Part shown: positions 7,334-16,457 of the stretch, in pieces
How the letters are laid out: the number at the start of each line of letters is the position of its first letter
Numbering within the stretch: the first letter of the stretch is position 1
Source of the DNA: Lachnospiraceae bacterium UBA3638
GTDB taxonomy: Bacteria; Bacillota; Clostridia; Lachnospirales; Lachnospiraceae
Length of the DNA stretch: 29,080 bases
Direction of reading: 5' to 3'
Assembly: GCA_002373595.1 (NCBI GenBank)
Contig: DFKT01000083.1
Location: 1-29,080 of the forward strand
Position numbers and translations under genes: made by a program
Notes under the pieces: model-generated
Told to the model about the DNA's origin: nothing
Seen by the model: the letters and a program-made list of their open reading frames with translations, nothing else
Database searches by the model: none

Positions 7334-10003
7334 ATGAACCAGCGAAACGAAGAAAATGATGTATTCAAAGCATCACATATGACCATACTCATAAGCTATA
7401 CGTTTTTCTCCGCCATACTCATCGGAGAATCGTTCCTTATGGACTGGGAGAAATGGGCGATCATTCTGATACTTGCGGGAACTGTACTCGCATGGATCAT
7501 GCATATTCAGCAGAGACTGAATGAGGGCTCGAGACTTTGGCTGTACTCTGTCATGATGATGGCGACATACTTTTTCTACGGGATACATCTCACGAGTACA
7601 TTTGATATAGCACTCGTCATGTCCGTCGTTATAATGATATACTCCATGACCGGAGTAAAGAGTCTGATCAAGCTCTGTCAGGCGACATTTGTGATCACGT
7701 TTGGCTACGACATCATCGCCATGGTAAGGAGCGGTGAGAAGTTCGGAAGTCTGGAGATATCCAGATCGTTCATGCACGTTGCCATGGTCATACTGGCAGG
7801 AATAGTAGCGCGTACCATCATCGACAACTGGTCGAAGGTTCTGTCCAGATCACACGATGAGATAGAGGAACTCAAAGCTGCTACCGAGAGACTCGACAAT
7901 TTCCTTGCAAATGTTTCGCATGAGATCAGGACTCCCGTCAATGCGGTCATGGGATTGTCCGCAGTACTTGAGAAAGAGAATCTCCCCGAAGCGGTTCTTT
8001 CAAATGTGAATGCGATCTCCGGTGCGGGTCACAGAGTATCCGAGCAGATAGGTGATATCCTTGATTTCACCGAGATCGATATGAATAAACTCAGCGTCAA
8101 CAATGAGACCTACATGATCAATTCCCTGATCAACGACCTGCTTGTTCAGCTTTCATTTACAGAGGATTACGATCTCGATCTCGTTATAGATATGGAACCC
8201 AATATCCCCGCAGAGATCACGGGTGATGCGAGCAAGATCAAGAAGATCCTGTGGCACCTGATCGTTAACGGATTTAAATTCACCAAAGAGGGCGGAGTAA
8301 ATGTACATATCTACCCTGTGAAGAGAGAGTATGGCATCAACCTTGTTCTCGAAGTTCAGGACACCGGTGCGGGAATGAATGAGGAAGAGGTCGAGCATGC
8401 TTACGAGAAGTTCTACCAGTCAGACTCAGGCAGAACGAGAACAGCAGGAGGACTCGGACTCGGTATTCCTATCGTAAACGGATTTACCAAAGCGATGAAT
8501 GGTGTACTCGCTATAGAGAGCGCAGAGGGAGAAGGAACGACGGTAAGAGTCAGCATCCCTCAGACGGTCGACAATCCGATCCCCTGTCTATCCGTAAAGG
8601 GCAGAGAGAACTGTATCGCTGCAGGATTCCTCGGATTCATGACCACGGGTCACCAGAGTATCAGAGAGTATTACATGCGCATGATCGCACACCTCTCGTT
8701 AGAACTCGGTGTTGCGTTTAGGAGAGTCCAGTCGAGAGAGGAACTTGAGAAACTCATCGCCACCGAGAAGATCACGCACCTCTTTGTAGGTACGGGAGAA
8801 TATCTCGAGAACAGAGAACTGATAGATACGATCGCAAGAAAGATGAATGTTGCCGTTGTTGCGGACAGAGGATTTACCGGTCCTGTGGGACACGGATTAT
8901 CGCTCCTTCCCAAGCCTTTCTACGGCGGACAGATAGTAAGCTTCCTCAATCATGCGTTTGACGGTGTCGAGAGCGACAAGGATGAGAAGATGACAACACC
9001 CGGACTCAGGGCACTCGTTGTCGATGACGAACCTATGAACCTCCTTGTTGCGAAGGGCATCTTCGAGACATACGGAATGATCGTTTCTACCGCATCGGGC
9101 GGACGCGAAGCAATAGGAATGTGCGCCCAGGAAGATTATGACATCATCTTTATGGATCACATGATGCCTGAGATGGATGGTGTCGAGGCGATGAAGAGAC
9201 TTCGCTTCAATGCTGCAAGACTCAAGAAGGAACTCTGTATCGTAGCACTTACTGCCAATGCGATAAGCTCGGCTAAGGAGATGTTCCTCTCCGAGGGATT
9301 CGACGGATTTATCCCCAAGCCTATCGAGATCACAGAGTTTGAACGTGTCCTCAAGAAGATCCTTCCGAAGTCTGCGATCGTATACGAGAAGGTGGAGATC
9401 AAACCGGATATCGTACGCGAGGGCACAGCACCTGCAGACAAGGAATCTGCCGATAAGGCAGACACTGATAATGCTGCTATAAAGGAGCAGGAGACCGCAG
9501 CACCTCAGAATACTGCTCGCGATAAGTACGATGCGATCAGGAAGCTCGGCGTGGATGTTGAGAAAGGAATGGTCTACTGCAGAGGAGAGGATGATTTCTA
9601 TAAGCAGCTCCTCGCCGAGTATGCCAAGAATTATAAACAGAAGATAGATGATGTTGCGGGATTCTACGATGCCGCAAACTGGAAAGACTACGCCATCAAA
9701 GTCCATGCGATCAAGAGTACATCCAAGATGATCGGAGCGATGGATCTCTCCGAGGCTGCAAGAGTACTTGAGGAAGCAGCAAAGGCAGGCAACGAAGACA
9801 TAGTCAGAGAAGGACACGCTGAGTTTATTCAGAAGTACGAGAGTCTGCTGAGAGCGATAAGTGAGATGCTCGGTCTTGTATCAGCCGAGAGTGCGGATAC
9901 GGGAGATGTGCTTGAGTTTACTCCCGATGCGGAAGAAGAAGTGATCGAATTTTCGCCGGATGAAGAAGACGGTGTGTTAGAGTTTACTCCGGAGGGCGAA
10001 TGA
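7334..10003 (+). CDS. Membrane hybrid histidine kinase with pseudo-receiver, receiver and Hpt
   Basis: 889 residues from ATG 7334, chosen because ggagagg stands 6 bases upstream; an in-frame GTG at 7316 lacks a site. About six membrane helices fill residues 10-165. HisKA has SHEIRTP with H196; HATPase has N312 (IVNGFKFT), DTGAGM and GGLGLG. Residues about 425-550 resemble a receiver fold that kept LPKPF but lost the acidic pocket. A true receiver follows (VVDDEP, D608 in FMDHMMPEMDG, PKPIE). A Lys/Ala/Glu linker leads to an Hpt domain with H791 in VHAIKST. The last 35 residues are three acidic repeats, EFTPD, EFSPDE, EFTPEG. All parts of a His-Asp-His relay are present, so phosphate could pass to the REC domains of the previous gene product. 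The stop overlaps the next start. Confidence 0.95.
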   Translation: MNQRNEENDVFKASHMTILISYTFFSAILIGESFLMDWEKWAIILILAGTVLAWIMHIQQRLNEGSRLWLYSVMMMATYFFYGIHLTSTFDIALVMSVVIMIYSMTGVKSLIKLCQATFVITFGYDIIAMVRSGEKFGSLEISRSFMHVAMVILAGIVARTIIDNWSKVLSRSHDEIEELKAATERLDNFLANVSHEIRTPVNAVMGLSAVLEKENLPEAVLSNVNAISGAGHRVSEQIGDILDFTEIDMNKLSVNNETYMINSLINDLLVQLSFTEDYDLDLVIDMEPNIPAEITGDASKIKKILWHLIVNGFKFTKEGGVNVHIYPVKREYGINLVLEVQDTGAGMNEEEVEHAYEKFYQSDSGRTRTAGGLGLGIPIVNGFTKAMNGVLAIESAEGEGTTVRVSIPQTVDNPIPCLSVKGRENCIAAGFLGFMTTGHQSIREYYMRMIAHLSLELGVAFRRVQSREELEKLIATEKITHLFVGTGEYLENRELIDTIARKMNVAVVADRGFTGPVGHGLSLLPKPFYGGQIVSFLNHAFDGVESDKDEKMTTPGLRALVVDDEPMNLLVAKGIFETYGMIVSTASGGREAIGMCAQEDYDIIFMDHMMPEMDGVEAMKRLRFNAARLKKELCIVALTANAISSAKEMFLSEGFDGFIPKPIEITEFERVLKKILPKSAIVYEKVEIKPDIVREGTAPADKESADKADTDNAAIKEQETAAPQNTARDKYDAIRKLGVDVEKGMVYCRGEDDFYKQLLAEYAKNYKQKIDDVAGFYDAANWKDYAIKVHAIKSTSKMIGAMDLSEAARVLEEAAKAGNEDIVREGHAEFIQKYESLLRAISEMLGLVSAESADTGDVLEFTPDAEEEVIEFSPDEEDGVLEFTPEGE

Positions 10004-12675
10004 TGAGAAATCGGATACGTGAATTATACAACGATATTATAAGCCCCAAGAGAGAATTCCAGGAGAGAGTATTCATCATACTTACATGCATCGCTGAACT
10101 CTCGATCATGCTGGTGTGTCTGAGCGATATCATCTTTGGAGAGAATATCTTTGAGATAGTTGCACTCGCTTTCATGCTTGTTGTATCGCCGTTTATAACT
10201 ATCGCAGCGGCCAAAAAGAAGAGAGCGGATATCGGCGCGGCTGTTATAGCGATGGGTATCATCTTCGGAGTCCTTCCGGTAACATTTTTCTTCGGCGGCG
10301 GAGTTACCGGCGGCTCTATGCTGTGGGTATCATTCTCCTATCTGTATATTGGACTCATTATTACAGGTAAGCTCAGAGTAGTATTCCTCGCTGCACTCAC
10401 CGTGCTGGTTGTTATCGAGTATCTCATTGATTATATGCACCCCGATCTTATCGCAAAGCATTCGAATTCGATGATGTACACCGATCAGCTGGCGGCAACG
10501 ATACTTGCAGGACTTGTCGTATTTGCGATCGTCTATATACTTAACAAGCTCTTCATCGGAGAGAACAACAGAGCCAAGGAACAGGCAAAAGAGATAGAGG
10601 AACTGAATAAAGCTCAGAACAAATTCTTCTCGAGCATGAGCCATGAGATCAGGACTCCTATCAATACTATCATCGGATTAAACGAGATGATACTCAGAGA
10701 GGATATCTCGGATGAGGTTGCTGATGATGCGAGAAATATCAGATCGGCATCCAAGATCCTCCTCTCACTGATAAACGATATCCTCGATATGTCCAAGATC
10801 GAATCCGGAAAGATGGACATCCTGAAGATGCCTTACGATGTAGGTGCGATGCTCTCCGAGATCGTAAACATGATCTGGGTAAGAGCAAATGAAAAGGGAC
10901 TTCAGTTTGCGGTGGACGTAGACCCCGGTCTTCCGGCGAGCCTTGTGTGTGATGAAGTCCGTATCAAACAGATACTTATCAATCTGCTGAACAATGCGGT
11001 CAAGTATACCCAGGAGGGAAGTGTCACGCTATCGATACACTGCCGCAAGACTGAGCAGAGTAAAGTGCTCGTAACATACTCCGTGGAGGATACCGGTATG
11101 GGTATCCGAAAGGAGAGCATACCTCATCTCTTTGATGCTTTCAGAAGAGAGGACGAATCAAAGAATAAATACATAGAGGGAACCGGACTCGGTCTTTCGA
11201 TAGTTAAGCAGCTCGTAGATCTCCTCGGCGGAGAGATATCCGTCAACAGTATCTACACCAAGGGCTCGACATTTGTAGTTACACTTGAGCAGGAGATCGC
11301 AGACGAGAGAGCGATAGGTAAGTACGAGCCGGGCAAGTACAGTCACGGCGGCAGAGAGATCTATCATCAGAGTTTCGAGGCTCCGAAGGCAAAGGTGCTC
11401 ATCGTAGACGACAACACTGCCAACCTTCTCGTTGCCACCAAGCTCCTTCGTGATACCAAAGTACAGACATTTACCGCGGAGAGCGGAGAGGAAGCACTGA
11501 AGCTTACCGCAGAGGACAGATACAATGTCATCCTCATGGACCATATGATGCCCGGTATGGATGGCATCGAGTGTATGCATGCTATCAGAGAGCAGTCGGG
11601 CGGACTGTGCAAGGATATTCCGATAGTCGCACTTACCGCAAATGCAGGAAGTGAGAACCAGGCACTCTACAAGAGAGAAGGCTTTGACGGATATCTCCTT
11701 AAGCCCGTAGATGCTGCAGCGCTTGAGAAGACACTCTTGGACCTCCTTCCCGATGATATAGTCCAGATCAAGGAAGATGAAAACGTTAAATACGAATCCG
11801 AGAAGGTCGTTCGTGAACTCAGAAGGAAGGTGCCTCTCCTCATCACGACCGACAGTATATGTGACCTGCCCAAGGCTATGCTCAAGTCACTTAAAGTTCC
11901 CGTGCTCTCTTACAAGGTATATACGGAGAAGGGTATCTTCTCTGACGGTATAGAGGCAGAGGGAGATGTGATACTTAAGTATCTCGACAAGAAAGATGCG
12001 ACTGCGCGAAGCGAAGCACCTGAACCGGAGGATTATGAAGCATTCTTTGCTGAACAGCTTTCCTACGCACAGCACATCATCCATATAGCGATGGCCAAGA
12101 ATTCGAGCCGCGGATTTGCAAATGCATGTGAAGCGGCACTCTCGTTCTACAATGTAAGTGTCGTCGATTCCGGACACCTATCCAGCGGAACCGGACTCAT
12201 GGTCATGGCAGCAAAGGAACTTGCAGACAGCGGACTTACCGAGACGGATATGGTAGTTCCCGAGCTTGAGAAGCTGAGAAACAAGATCAATTCAAGCTTC
12301 ATTATGGATACAACCGAATACCTCTACCGCGGAGGAAGGATGTCAGAGAAGGCATACAAACTCTGCAGAGCATTCATGCTTCATCCGATCATTGTCCTCA
12401 AGGACAGTGCCATGAAGATCGGCGGTATCATAATCGGAAACCGTGCAAGATACAGAAGGAAGTATATCGAGAAGGCTCTCAGGAATCCCGAAGAGATCGA
12501 TACATCAGTTCTTTTCATTACCTATGTAGGCATGCGTAAGAGCGAGATCGAGAAGATCAAAGAGGACGTACTGTACAAAGTTCCATTCGAGAAAGTATAT
12601 CTCCAGAAGGCGACATCCGCGATATCGATCAACTGCGGACCCGGAACATTCGGACTATTGTTTGCGAGGAAATAG
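10000..12675 (+). CDS. Membrane hybrid histidine kinase fused to a DegV domain
   Basis: 891 residues; start ATGATG overlaps the previous stop by 4 bases, with ggaggg just upstream. Hydrophobic helices occupy about 25-195. HisKA has MSHEIRTP (H215); HATPase has NLLNNAVKYT (N332), DTGMGI and GTGLGLSIV. The receiver (about 465-585) has VDDN, D514 in LMDHMMPGMDG and LKPVD. Residues about 613-891 are a complete DegV fatty-acid-binding protein: ITTDSICDLP (D618, S619), SEAPEPEDYEAFF at the TSQP-like position (Thr replaced by Arg, Ser kept), VVDSGHLSSGTG (723-731), EYLYRGGRMS (778-780 GGR) and GPGTFGLLFARK at the end. DegV proteins (FakB) bind a fatty acid for the FakA kinase. Here the domain may let lipid state control the kinase, or the receiver control lipid binding; both are inference. 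Confidence 0.93.
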   Translation: MMRNRIRELYNDIISPKREFQERVFIILTCIAELSIMLVCLSDIIFGENIFEIVALAFMLVVSPFITIAAAKKKRADIGAAVIAMGIIFGVLPVTFFFGGGVTGGSMLWVSFSYLYIGLIITGKLRVVFLAALTVLVVIEYLIDYMHPDLIAKHSNSMMYTDQLAATILAGLVVFAIVYILNKLFIGENNRAKEQAKEIEELNKAQNKFFSSMSHEIRTPINTIIGLNEMILREDISDEVADDARNIRSASKILLSLINDILDMSKIESGKMDILKMPYDVGAMLSEIVNMIWVRANEKGLQFAVDVDPGLPASLVCDEVRIKQILINLLNNAVKYTQEGSVTLSIHCRKTEQSKVLVTYSVEDTGMGIRKESIPHLFDAFRREDESKNKYIEGTGLGLSIVKQLVDLLGGEISVNSIYTKGSTFVVTLEQEIADERAIGKYEPGKYSHGGREIYHQSFEAPKAKVLIVDDNTANLLVATKLLRDTKVQTFTAESGEEALKLTAEDRYNVILMDHMMPGMDGIECMHAIREQSGGLCKDIPIVALTANAGSENQALYKREGFDGYLLKPVDAAALEKTLLDLLPDDIVQIKEDENVKYESEKVVRELRRKVPLLITTDSICDLPKAMLKSLKVPVLSYKVYTEKGIFSDGIEAEGDVILKYLDKKDATARSEAPEPEDYEAFFAEQLSYAQHIIHIAMAKNSSRGFANACEAALSFYNVSVVDSGHLSSGTGLMVMAAKELADSGLTETDMVVPELEKLRNKINSSFIMDTTEYLYRGGRMSEKAYKLCRAFMLHPIIVLKDSAMKIGGIIIGNRARYRRKYIEKALRNPEEIDTSVLFITYVGMRKSEIEKIKEDVLYKVPFEKVYLQKATSAISINCGPGTFGLLFARK

Positions 12676-12678
12676 GAA

Positions 12679-14574
12679 ATGGGCATACCGTATTTTGACA
12701 TAGCCGCATTGCCGGTATTCATCATAATGATCACCACGACGGTGTTCCGTAAGATGACCAGGGGCAGATCCAATAAACTGTACCTGATGGTCCTTTTCCT
12801 TGCGCTCTTCACTGATATCGTAGAGATAAGCGAGAAAGTAGTATTTAATGTAGCGCCTGTAACCAAGGGAATGATCGGATTCATAACCGCTACGAATTAT
12901 CTCTACTTCCTGCTCAGGAACGGAGTCAATGCATGCTATCTGTTTTTCGTCGTCTCTATGACGAGAACATGGTACAAGATAAGACCTTTCTGGAAAAAGA
13001 TCCCCATGCTTGCTCCGTATGCAGGCATCGTCATTGCACTTTGTTTAAATCCGAGTACAGGGATCATATTCACCATATCCGACAAGGCAGAGTATGTGAG
13101 GGGAGATCTCATCATCATTGTTTACTTCCTCGCATTTATTTACATGATCTACGGAATGTACTATCTGACAAAGTACATTCACACTCTTGATATCGGTTCA
13201 TGGATCGCGCTGATGTCGCTGTATGTGCTCAACCTCCTCGCTGTTATCATACAGTTCTTCGTACCGGGACTCTTGATCGAATCGTTCGCTTCTTCGATCA
13301 CACTGATCTTCGTCGTGCTGTATGTACAGAGGCCTGAGAAACAGGTTGATATGAGTACCGGACTTCCGGGATACAGAGCGTTCTGCGAGGAGATCGGCAA
13401 GATCAAAGCTACCGGCCAGGATGTAAAGGTGATCATCGTCACGATGAAAAACGCCGACGATATGAACAGATATCTCGGAGACAAACTCTATTATGATTAT
13501 GTATATTCGGTAGAAAAAGAGATCGCCGCATATACCAAAAAGGAAAAGATCAATTACGAGTTCTACTTTGAACAGCCGGGCAACTTCTATATCATACTTG
13601 AGGACAAGGACTATAATCCCGTTCAGGCCATCCCCGAACTCAGAGAAAGCGTGAGGAAGAAGAATGCCGCGATCATGGGAAGAGGAGCAAGCCCTGATCT
13701 GCGTGTTGTGACGGTCACATTCCCTGAGGAGATCAGTGATGTGGACGAGCTCCTTGACTTCGGACACAACTTTGTAAGATTTGCAAATGTAGACAAGAAG
13801 TACAGCAGAGCATCGATGATCATCGATCAAAAGGAATACCAGATTGAGGCTCACCTTGACGAGATATTGTCGAGTGCTATGGATAAAGGAACTCTCGAGA
13901 TCAATTACGAGCCCATATGGTCGGTCGCAGACAAGGAGTATATCTGCGGCGATGCGGTCGTCAGGATAAATGATGAGAGATTCGGTGTGATCGATTCCGA
14001 TCTTTTGATAGAAGCAGCCGAGGAAACAGGACTCATACTTAAACTCGGAGATTACATATTGGACAAGACATTCTCTTATGCGACGGACAGTAATCTCTCA
14101 CAGCGCGGTTACTCATATATCACGGTCCATCTGTCGACACCTCAGTGCATGCAGGTGGGTATCACCGATCAGATATGGAGCCTCAGAGAAAAGTACGGCG
14201 TGCATCCCGAGCATATATGCTTCGCGATCAAAGAGTCCGTATATGAGAATATGAGTAATGTGTTTGAAGAGAATCTGCGGAAACTCTCCATGCAGGGATA
14301 CAGGTTCACTCTGGACGGATACGGAAAAGGATATTCCAATATGGAACATATCCTTGAACTGCCGATAGATTCGGTGCGTCTCGACAGATCCATGATCGAA
14401 GCGGCAAACACGGAGAAAGGCAGGGCTGTGCTCGCAGGAAGTATAGGACTGCTTAAGAATATACCGCTTGAAGTAATAGCACAGGGTGTGGATGATAATG
14501 AGACTGCTGACATGCTCACACAGATGGGATGTGAGATGCTGCAGGGGCGCTTCTATCCGGAAGTTGAAAAATAA
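12679..14574 (+). CDS. Multi-helix membrane protein with degenerate GGDEF and EAL domains
   Basis: 631 residues. Roughly seven membrane helices lie within residues 5-220. A GGDEF-like domain follows (STGLPGYRAFCEEIGKI opening) but the signature is PGNFY (300-304), so no cyclase activity is expected. The C-terminal EAL domain (about 390-631) keeps the fold but not the catalytic set: DAV at 425-427 for EAL, H484 for the Asn of NLS, AIKES for ELTE, DGYG (546-549) for DDFG, and Q602 for the Glu of AEGVE. The pocket phrases ETGLI, GKGYSN, LPIDSVRLDR and QGRFYP remain. It is most likely a c-di-GMP receptor or protein-docking membrane output, not an enzyme. It starts 3 bases after the hybrid kinase gene, so co-expression is nearly certain. 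Confidence 0.9.
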   Translation: MGIPYFDIAALPVFIIMITTTVFRKMTRGRSNKLYLMVLFLALFTDIVEISEKVVFNVAPVTKGMIGFITATNYLYFLLRNGVNACYLFFVVSMTRTWYKIRPFWKKIPMLAPYAGIVIALCLNPSTGIIFTISDKAEYVRGDLIIIVYFLAFIYMIYGMYYLTKYIHTLDIGSWIALMSLYVLNLLAVIIQFFVPGLLIESFASSITLIFVVLYVQRPEKQVDMSTGLPGYRAFCEEIGKIKATGQDVKVIIVTMKNADDMNRYLGDKLYYDYVYSVEKEIAAYTKKEKINYEFYFEQPGNFYIILEDKDYNPVQAIPELRESVRKKNAAIMGRGASPDLRVVTVTFPEEISDVDELLDFGHNFVRFANVDKKYSRASMIIDQKEYQIEAHLDEILSSAMDKGTLEINYEPIWSVADKEYICGDAVVRINDERFGVIDSDLLIEAAEETGLILKLGDYILDKTFSYATDSNLSQRGYSYITVHLSTPQCMQVGITDQIWSLREKYGVHPEHICFAIKESVYENMSNVFEENLRKLSMQGYRFTLDGYGKGYSNMEHILELPIDSVRLDRSMIEAANTEKGRAVLAGSIGLLKNIPLEVIAQGVDDNETADMLTQMGCEMLQGRFYPEVEK

Positions 14575-14585
14575 GGAGCGATAAT

Positions 14586-15728
14586 ATGGGAGCTTTTGAA
14601 ACAGGCAAGTACAGAAATCTTTTCGCAGAGATCGGTAAGTCGCAGGAAGAGATCGACAGAAAGCTTGATGAAGCGTTTAAGACATTTTTCTATGACGAGA
14701 ATGAGAGGATATATCACGAGAACGAAGAAGGCTTCGGATATCTCGTAGATACCGGCAATAACGATGCCCGCACCGAAGGCATGTCATACGGAATGATGAT
14801 GTGCGTACAGCGCGATATGAAGAAAGAATTCGACGCGATATGGGGCTGGGCTCATAAGTATATGTACATGACCGAGGGCCACAATGAGGGATACTTTGCA
14901 TGGTCATGCGGACTGGACGGCAAGAAGAATGCAAACGGTCCCGCTCCCGACGGAGAGGAATTCTTTGCGATGGCACTCTTCTTTGCTTCACACAGATGGG
15001 GCGACGGTGAGGGAATATATGAGTACTCCGCATGGGCAAAGCAGATACTTAAAGCATGCCTGCACAAGGGAGAGAACGGCAGACCCGGAGCTCCCATGTG
15101 GAACCGTGATAACGGACAGATACTCTTTGTGCCCGGTATAGGATTCACGGATCCTTCGTATCACCTGCCTCATTTCTACGAGCTCTTTGCACTTTGGGCA
15201 GACGAGGAGGACAGAGAGTTCTGGAAGAGAGCAGCATCTGAGAGCCGTAAGTTCCTGGCTAAGACATGCCATCCCGAGACCGGACTCAATCCTGAGTATG
15301 CACACTTCGACGGATCGCCCATGGCGGAGAAGCTTCCCTGGGGAGGAGAGCATGGCGATTTCTACAGCGATGCATACAGGACTCCCGCCAATATAGGACT
15401 TGATGCCGTATGGTTCGGAGATGACGAGGGACAATTATCAGTACCGCTTCGCATGATGGATTTCTTTGGAACGGATCTCGAAGCAGTAAGATGCGTATAT
15501 AAGGTAGACGGAACCGCTCTCGAACAGCCAGTGCTTCATCCGCTGGGACTACTTGCCGGACTGGCACAGGGAGCACTTGCAGTAGGAGATGCAGAAAGCG
15601 AGACTGCTAAGAGATTTGTGGAATGGTTCTGGAATCAGCCGATGAGAAAGGGAGTAAGGAGATACTACGACAACTGTCTGTATCTGTTTGCGGTCCTCGC
15701 ACTCAGCGGAAACTATAGGATATGGTAG
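14586..15728 (+). CDS. GH8 reducing-end xylose-releasing exo-oligoxylanase (Rex-like)
   Basis: 380 residues, no signal peptide. The GH8 signature of the Rex branch is plain: EGMSYGMMMCVQ with the proton donor E64, GWAHKYMYMTEGHNEGYFAW, NGPAPDGEEFFAMALFFASH, and YSDAYRTPANIGLDA with D262, the position of the catalytic base in characterised Rex enzymes. Such enzymes remove xylose from the reducing end of xylo-oligosaccharides in the cytoplasm. Length matches the family (about 380-390). It sits 11 bases behind the degenerate GGDEF/EAL gene with its own taaggag site, so it seems to be the metabolic end of the signalling operon. A cellulase or licheninase role is less likely, because secreted GH8 enzymes lack the NGPAPDGEE-type stretch and carry signal peptides. 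Confidence 0.92.
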   Translation: MGAFETGKYRNLFAEIGKSQEEIDRKLDEAFKTFFYDENERIYHENEEGFGYLVDTGNNDARTEGMSYGMMMCVQRDMKKEFDAIWGWAHKYMYMTEGHNEGYFAWSCGLDGKKNANGPAPDGEEFFAMALFFASHRWGDGEGIYEYSAWAKQILKACLHKGENGRPGAPMWNRDNGQILFVPGIGFTDPSYHLPHFYELFALWADEEDREFWKRAASESRKFLAKTCHPETGLNPEYAHFDGSPMAEKLPWGGEHGDFYSDAYRTPANIGLDAVWFGDDEGQLSVPLRMMDFFGTDLEAVRCVYKVDGTALEQPVLHPLGLLAGLAQGALAVGDAESETAKRFVEWFWNQPMRKGVRRYYDNCLYLFAVLALSGNYRIW

Positions 15729-15731
15729 TAG

Positions 15732-15745
15732 CGGCACGCGTGCCG
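15732..15745. other. 14-bp GC-rich perfect palindrome
   Basis: cggcacgcgtgccg is a perfect palindrome in the 44-base gap after the GH8 stop. It can form a short stem with a cgcg loop followed by ttaatat. It may be a weak terminator or an operator for the following gene. Confidence 0.45.
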
Positions 15746-15772
15746 TTAATATAGGATTGAAAGGAAGAGGAA

Positions 15773-16417
15773 ATGGGAAAAGAGAAGATTCTTAAAGTGA
15801 TCAAAAAAGGAGCAAGAAACAAGGTGATACTTGGTGTGATCCTTGGAATCATCAGTGCGTTCATGACACTTGTCCTGATCGCAGCTGCTGAGGATGACGG
15901 CGGAGTATGGGTTGGTGTAGTTATCTTTGCGGCACTTCTTGTAGGATGCATCGTACTCACTGTTTTCGGAGTAAAAGAATTAAAGGATCCTATGAGAGCA
16001 TCCGCTATCAAGAAGAATCCGGAACTTCTCCATATGGCTGATGAACTCTATGCTAATAAAACATTTGAGGACGACTTCATCGTTCTCTCCGACAGGATCA
16101 TCGCCAATTCGAAGAACCCTCTCGAGATGGCATACACCGATGAGATCTTCCTCATCTATGTATATACACACAAAACCAATGGTATTACTGACCAGAAGCA
16201 GCTTAAGCTGGAGAATGCGCGCGGAACAATCGGCGTGAACATCATGCTCAAGAAGGATAATGAGGTAGATGCTCTCGTTCAGCGCGTATGCGAGAATTGT
16301 AAGCATGCAAGAGTCGGATATACTCCCGAAGGACTCGATTATCTCAAGCAGATGAGAGAACTTTGGAAGAGAGATCAGGCCAGCAAGCATACAACCGTAA
16401 ACGGTCAGATCATATAA
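15773..16417 (+). CDS. Unknown protein with two membrane helices and a cytoplasmic tail
   Basis: 214 residues. Two helices lie at about 17-38 (VILGVILGIISAFMTLVLIA) and 45-66 (VWVGVVIFAALLVGCIVLTVFG), joined by a very short AEDDGG loop, so both ends should face the cytoplasm. Residues 70-214 form a soluble tail with a beta-rich segment (DDFIVLSDRIIANSKNPLEMAYTDEIFLIYVYTHKTN read in parts) that hints at a PH-like fold, as in YcxB-type proteins; this is a weak similarity. An aaggaagaggaa site precedes the ATG. No function can be assigned. The next gene, also a membrane protein, follows after 40 bases. Confidence 0.85.
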   Translation: MGKEKILKVIKKGARNKVILGVILGIISAFMTLVLIAAAEDDGGVWVGVVIFAALLVGCIVLTVFGVKELKDPMRASAIKKNPELLHMADELYANKTFEDDFIVLSDRIIANSKNPLEMAYTDEIFLIYVYTHKTNGITDQKQLKLENARGTIGVNIMLKKDNEVDALVQRVCENCKHARVGYTPEGLDYLKQMRELWKRDQASKHTTVNGQII

Positions 16418-16457
16418 TATCAAAAGCAAAAAACAGTCATAAAAAGGAGAAAAAGGA

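Noticed and set aside
8897..9817. Long minus-strand frame (306 codons) opposite the hybrid kinase
   Set aside because: It is an antisense shadow caused by codon bias. Its composition is unlike a protein and the + strand gene is certain. The same holds for other long antisense frames at 17893-19041 and 21471-22670.
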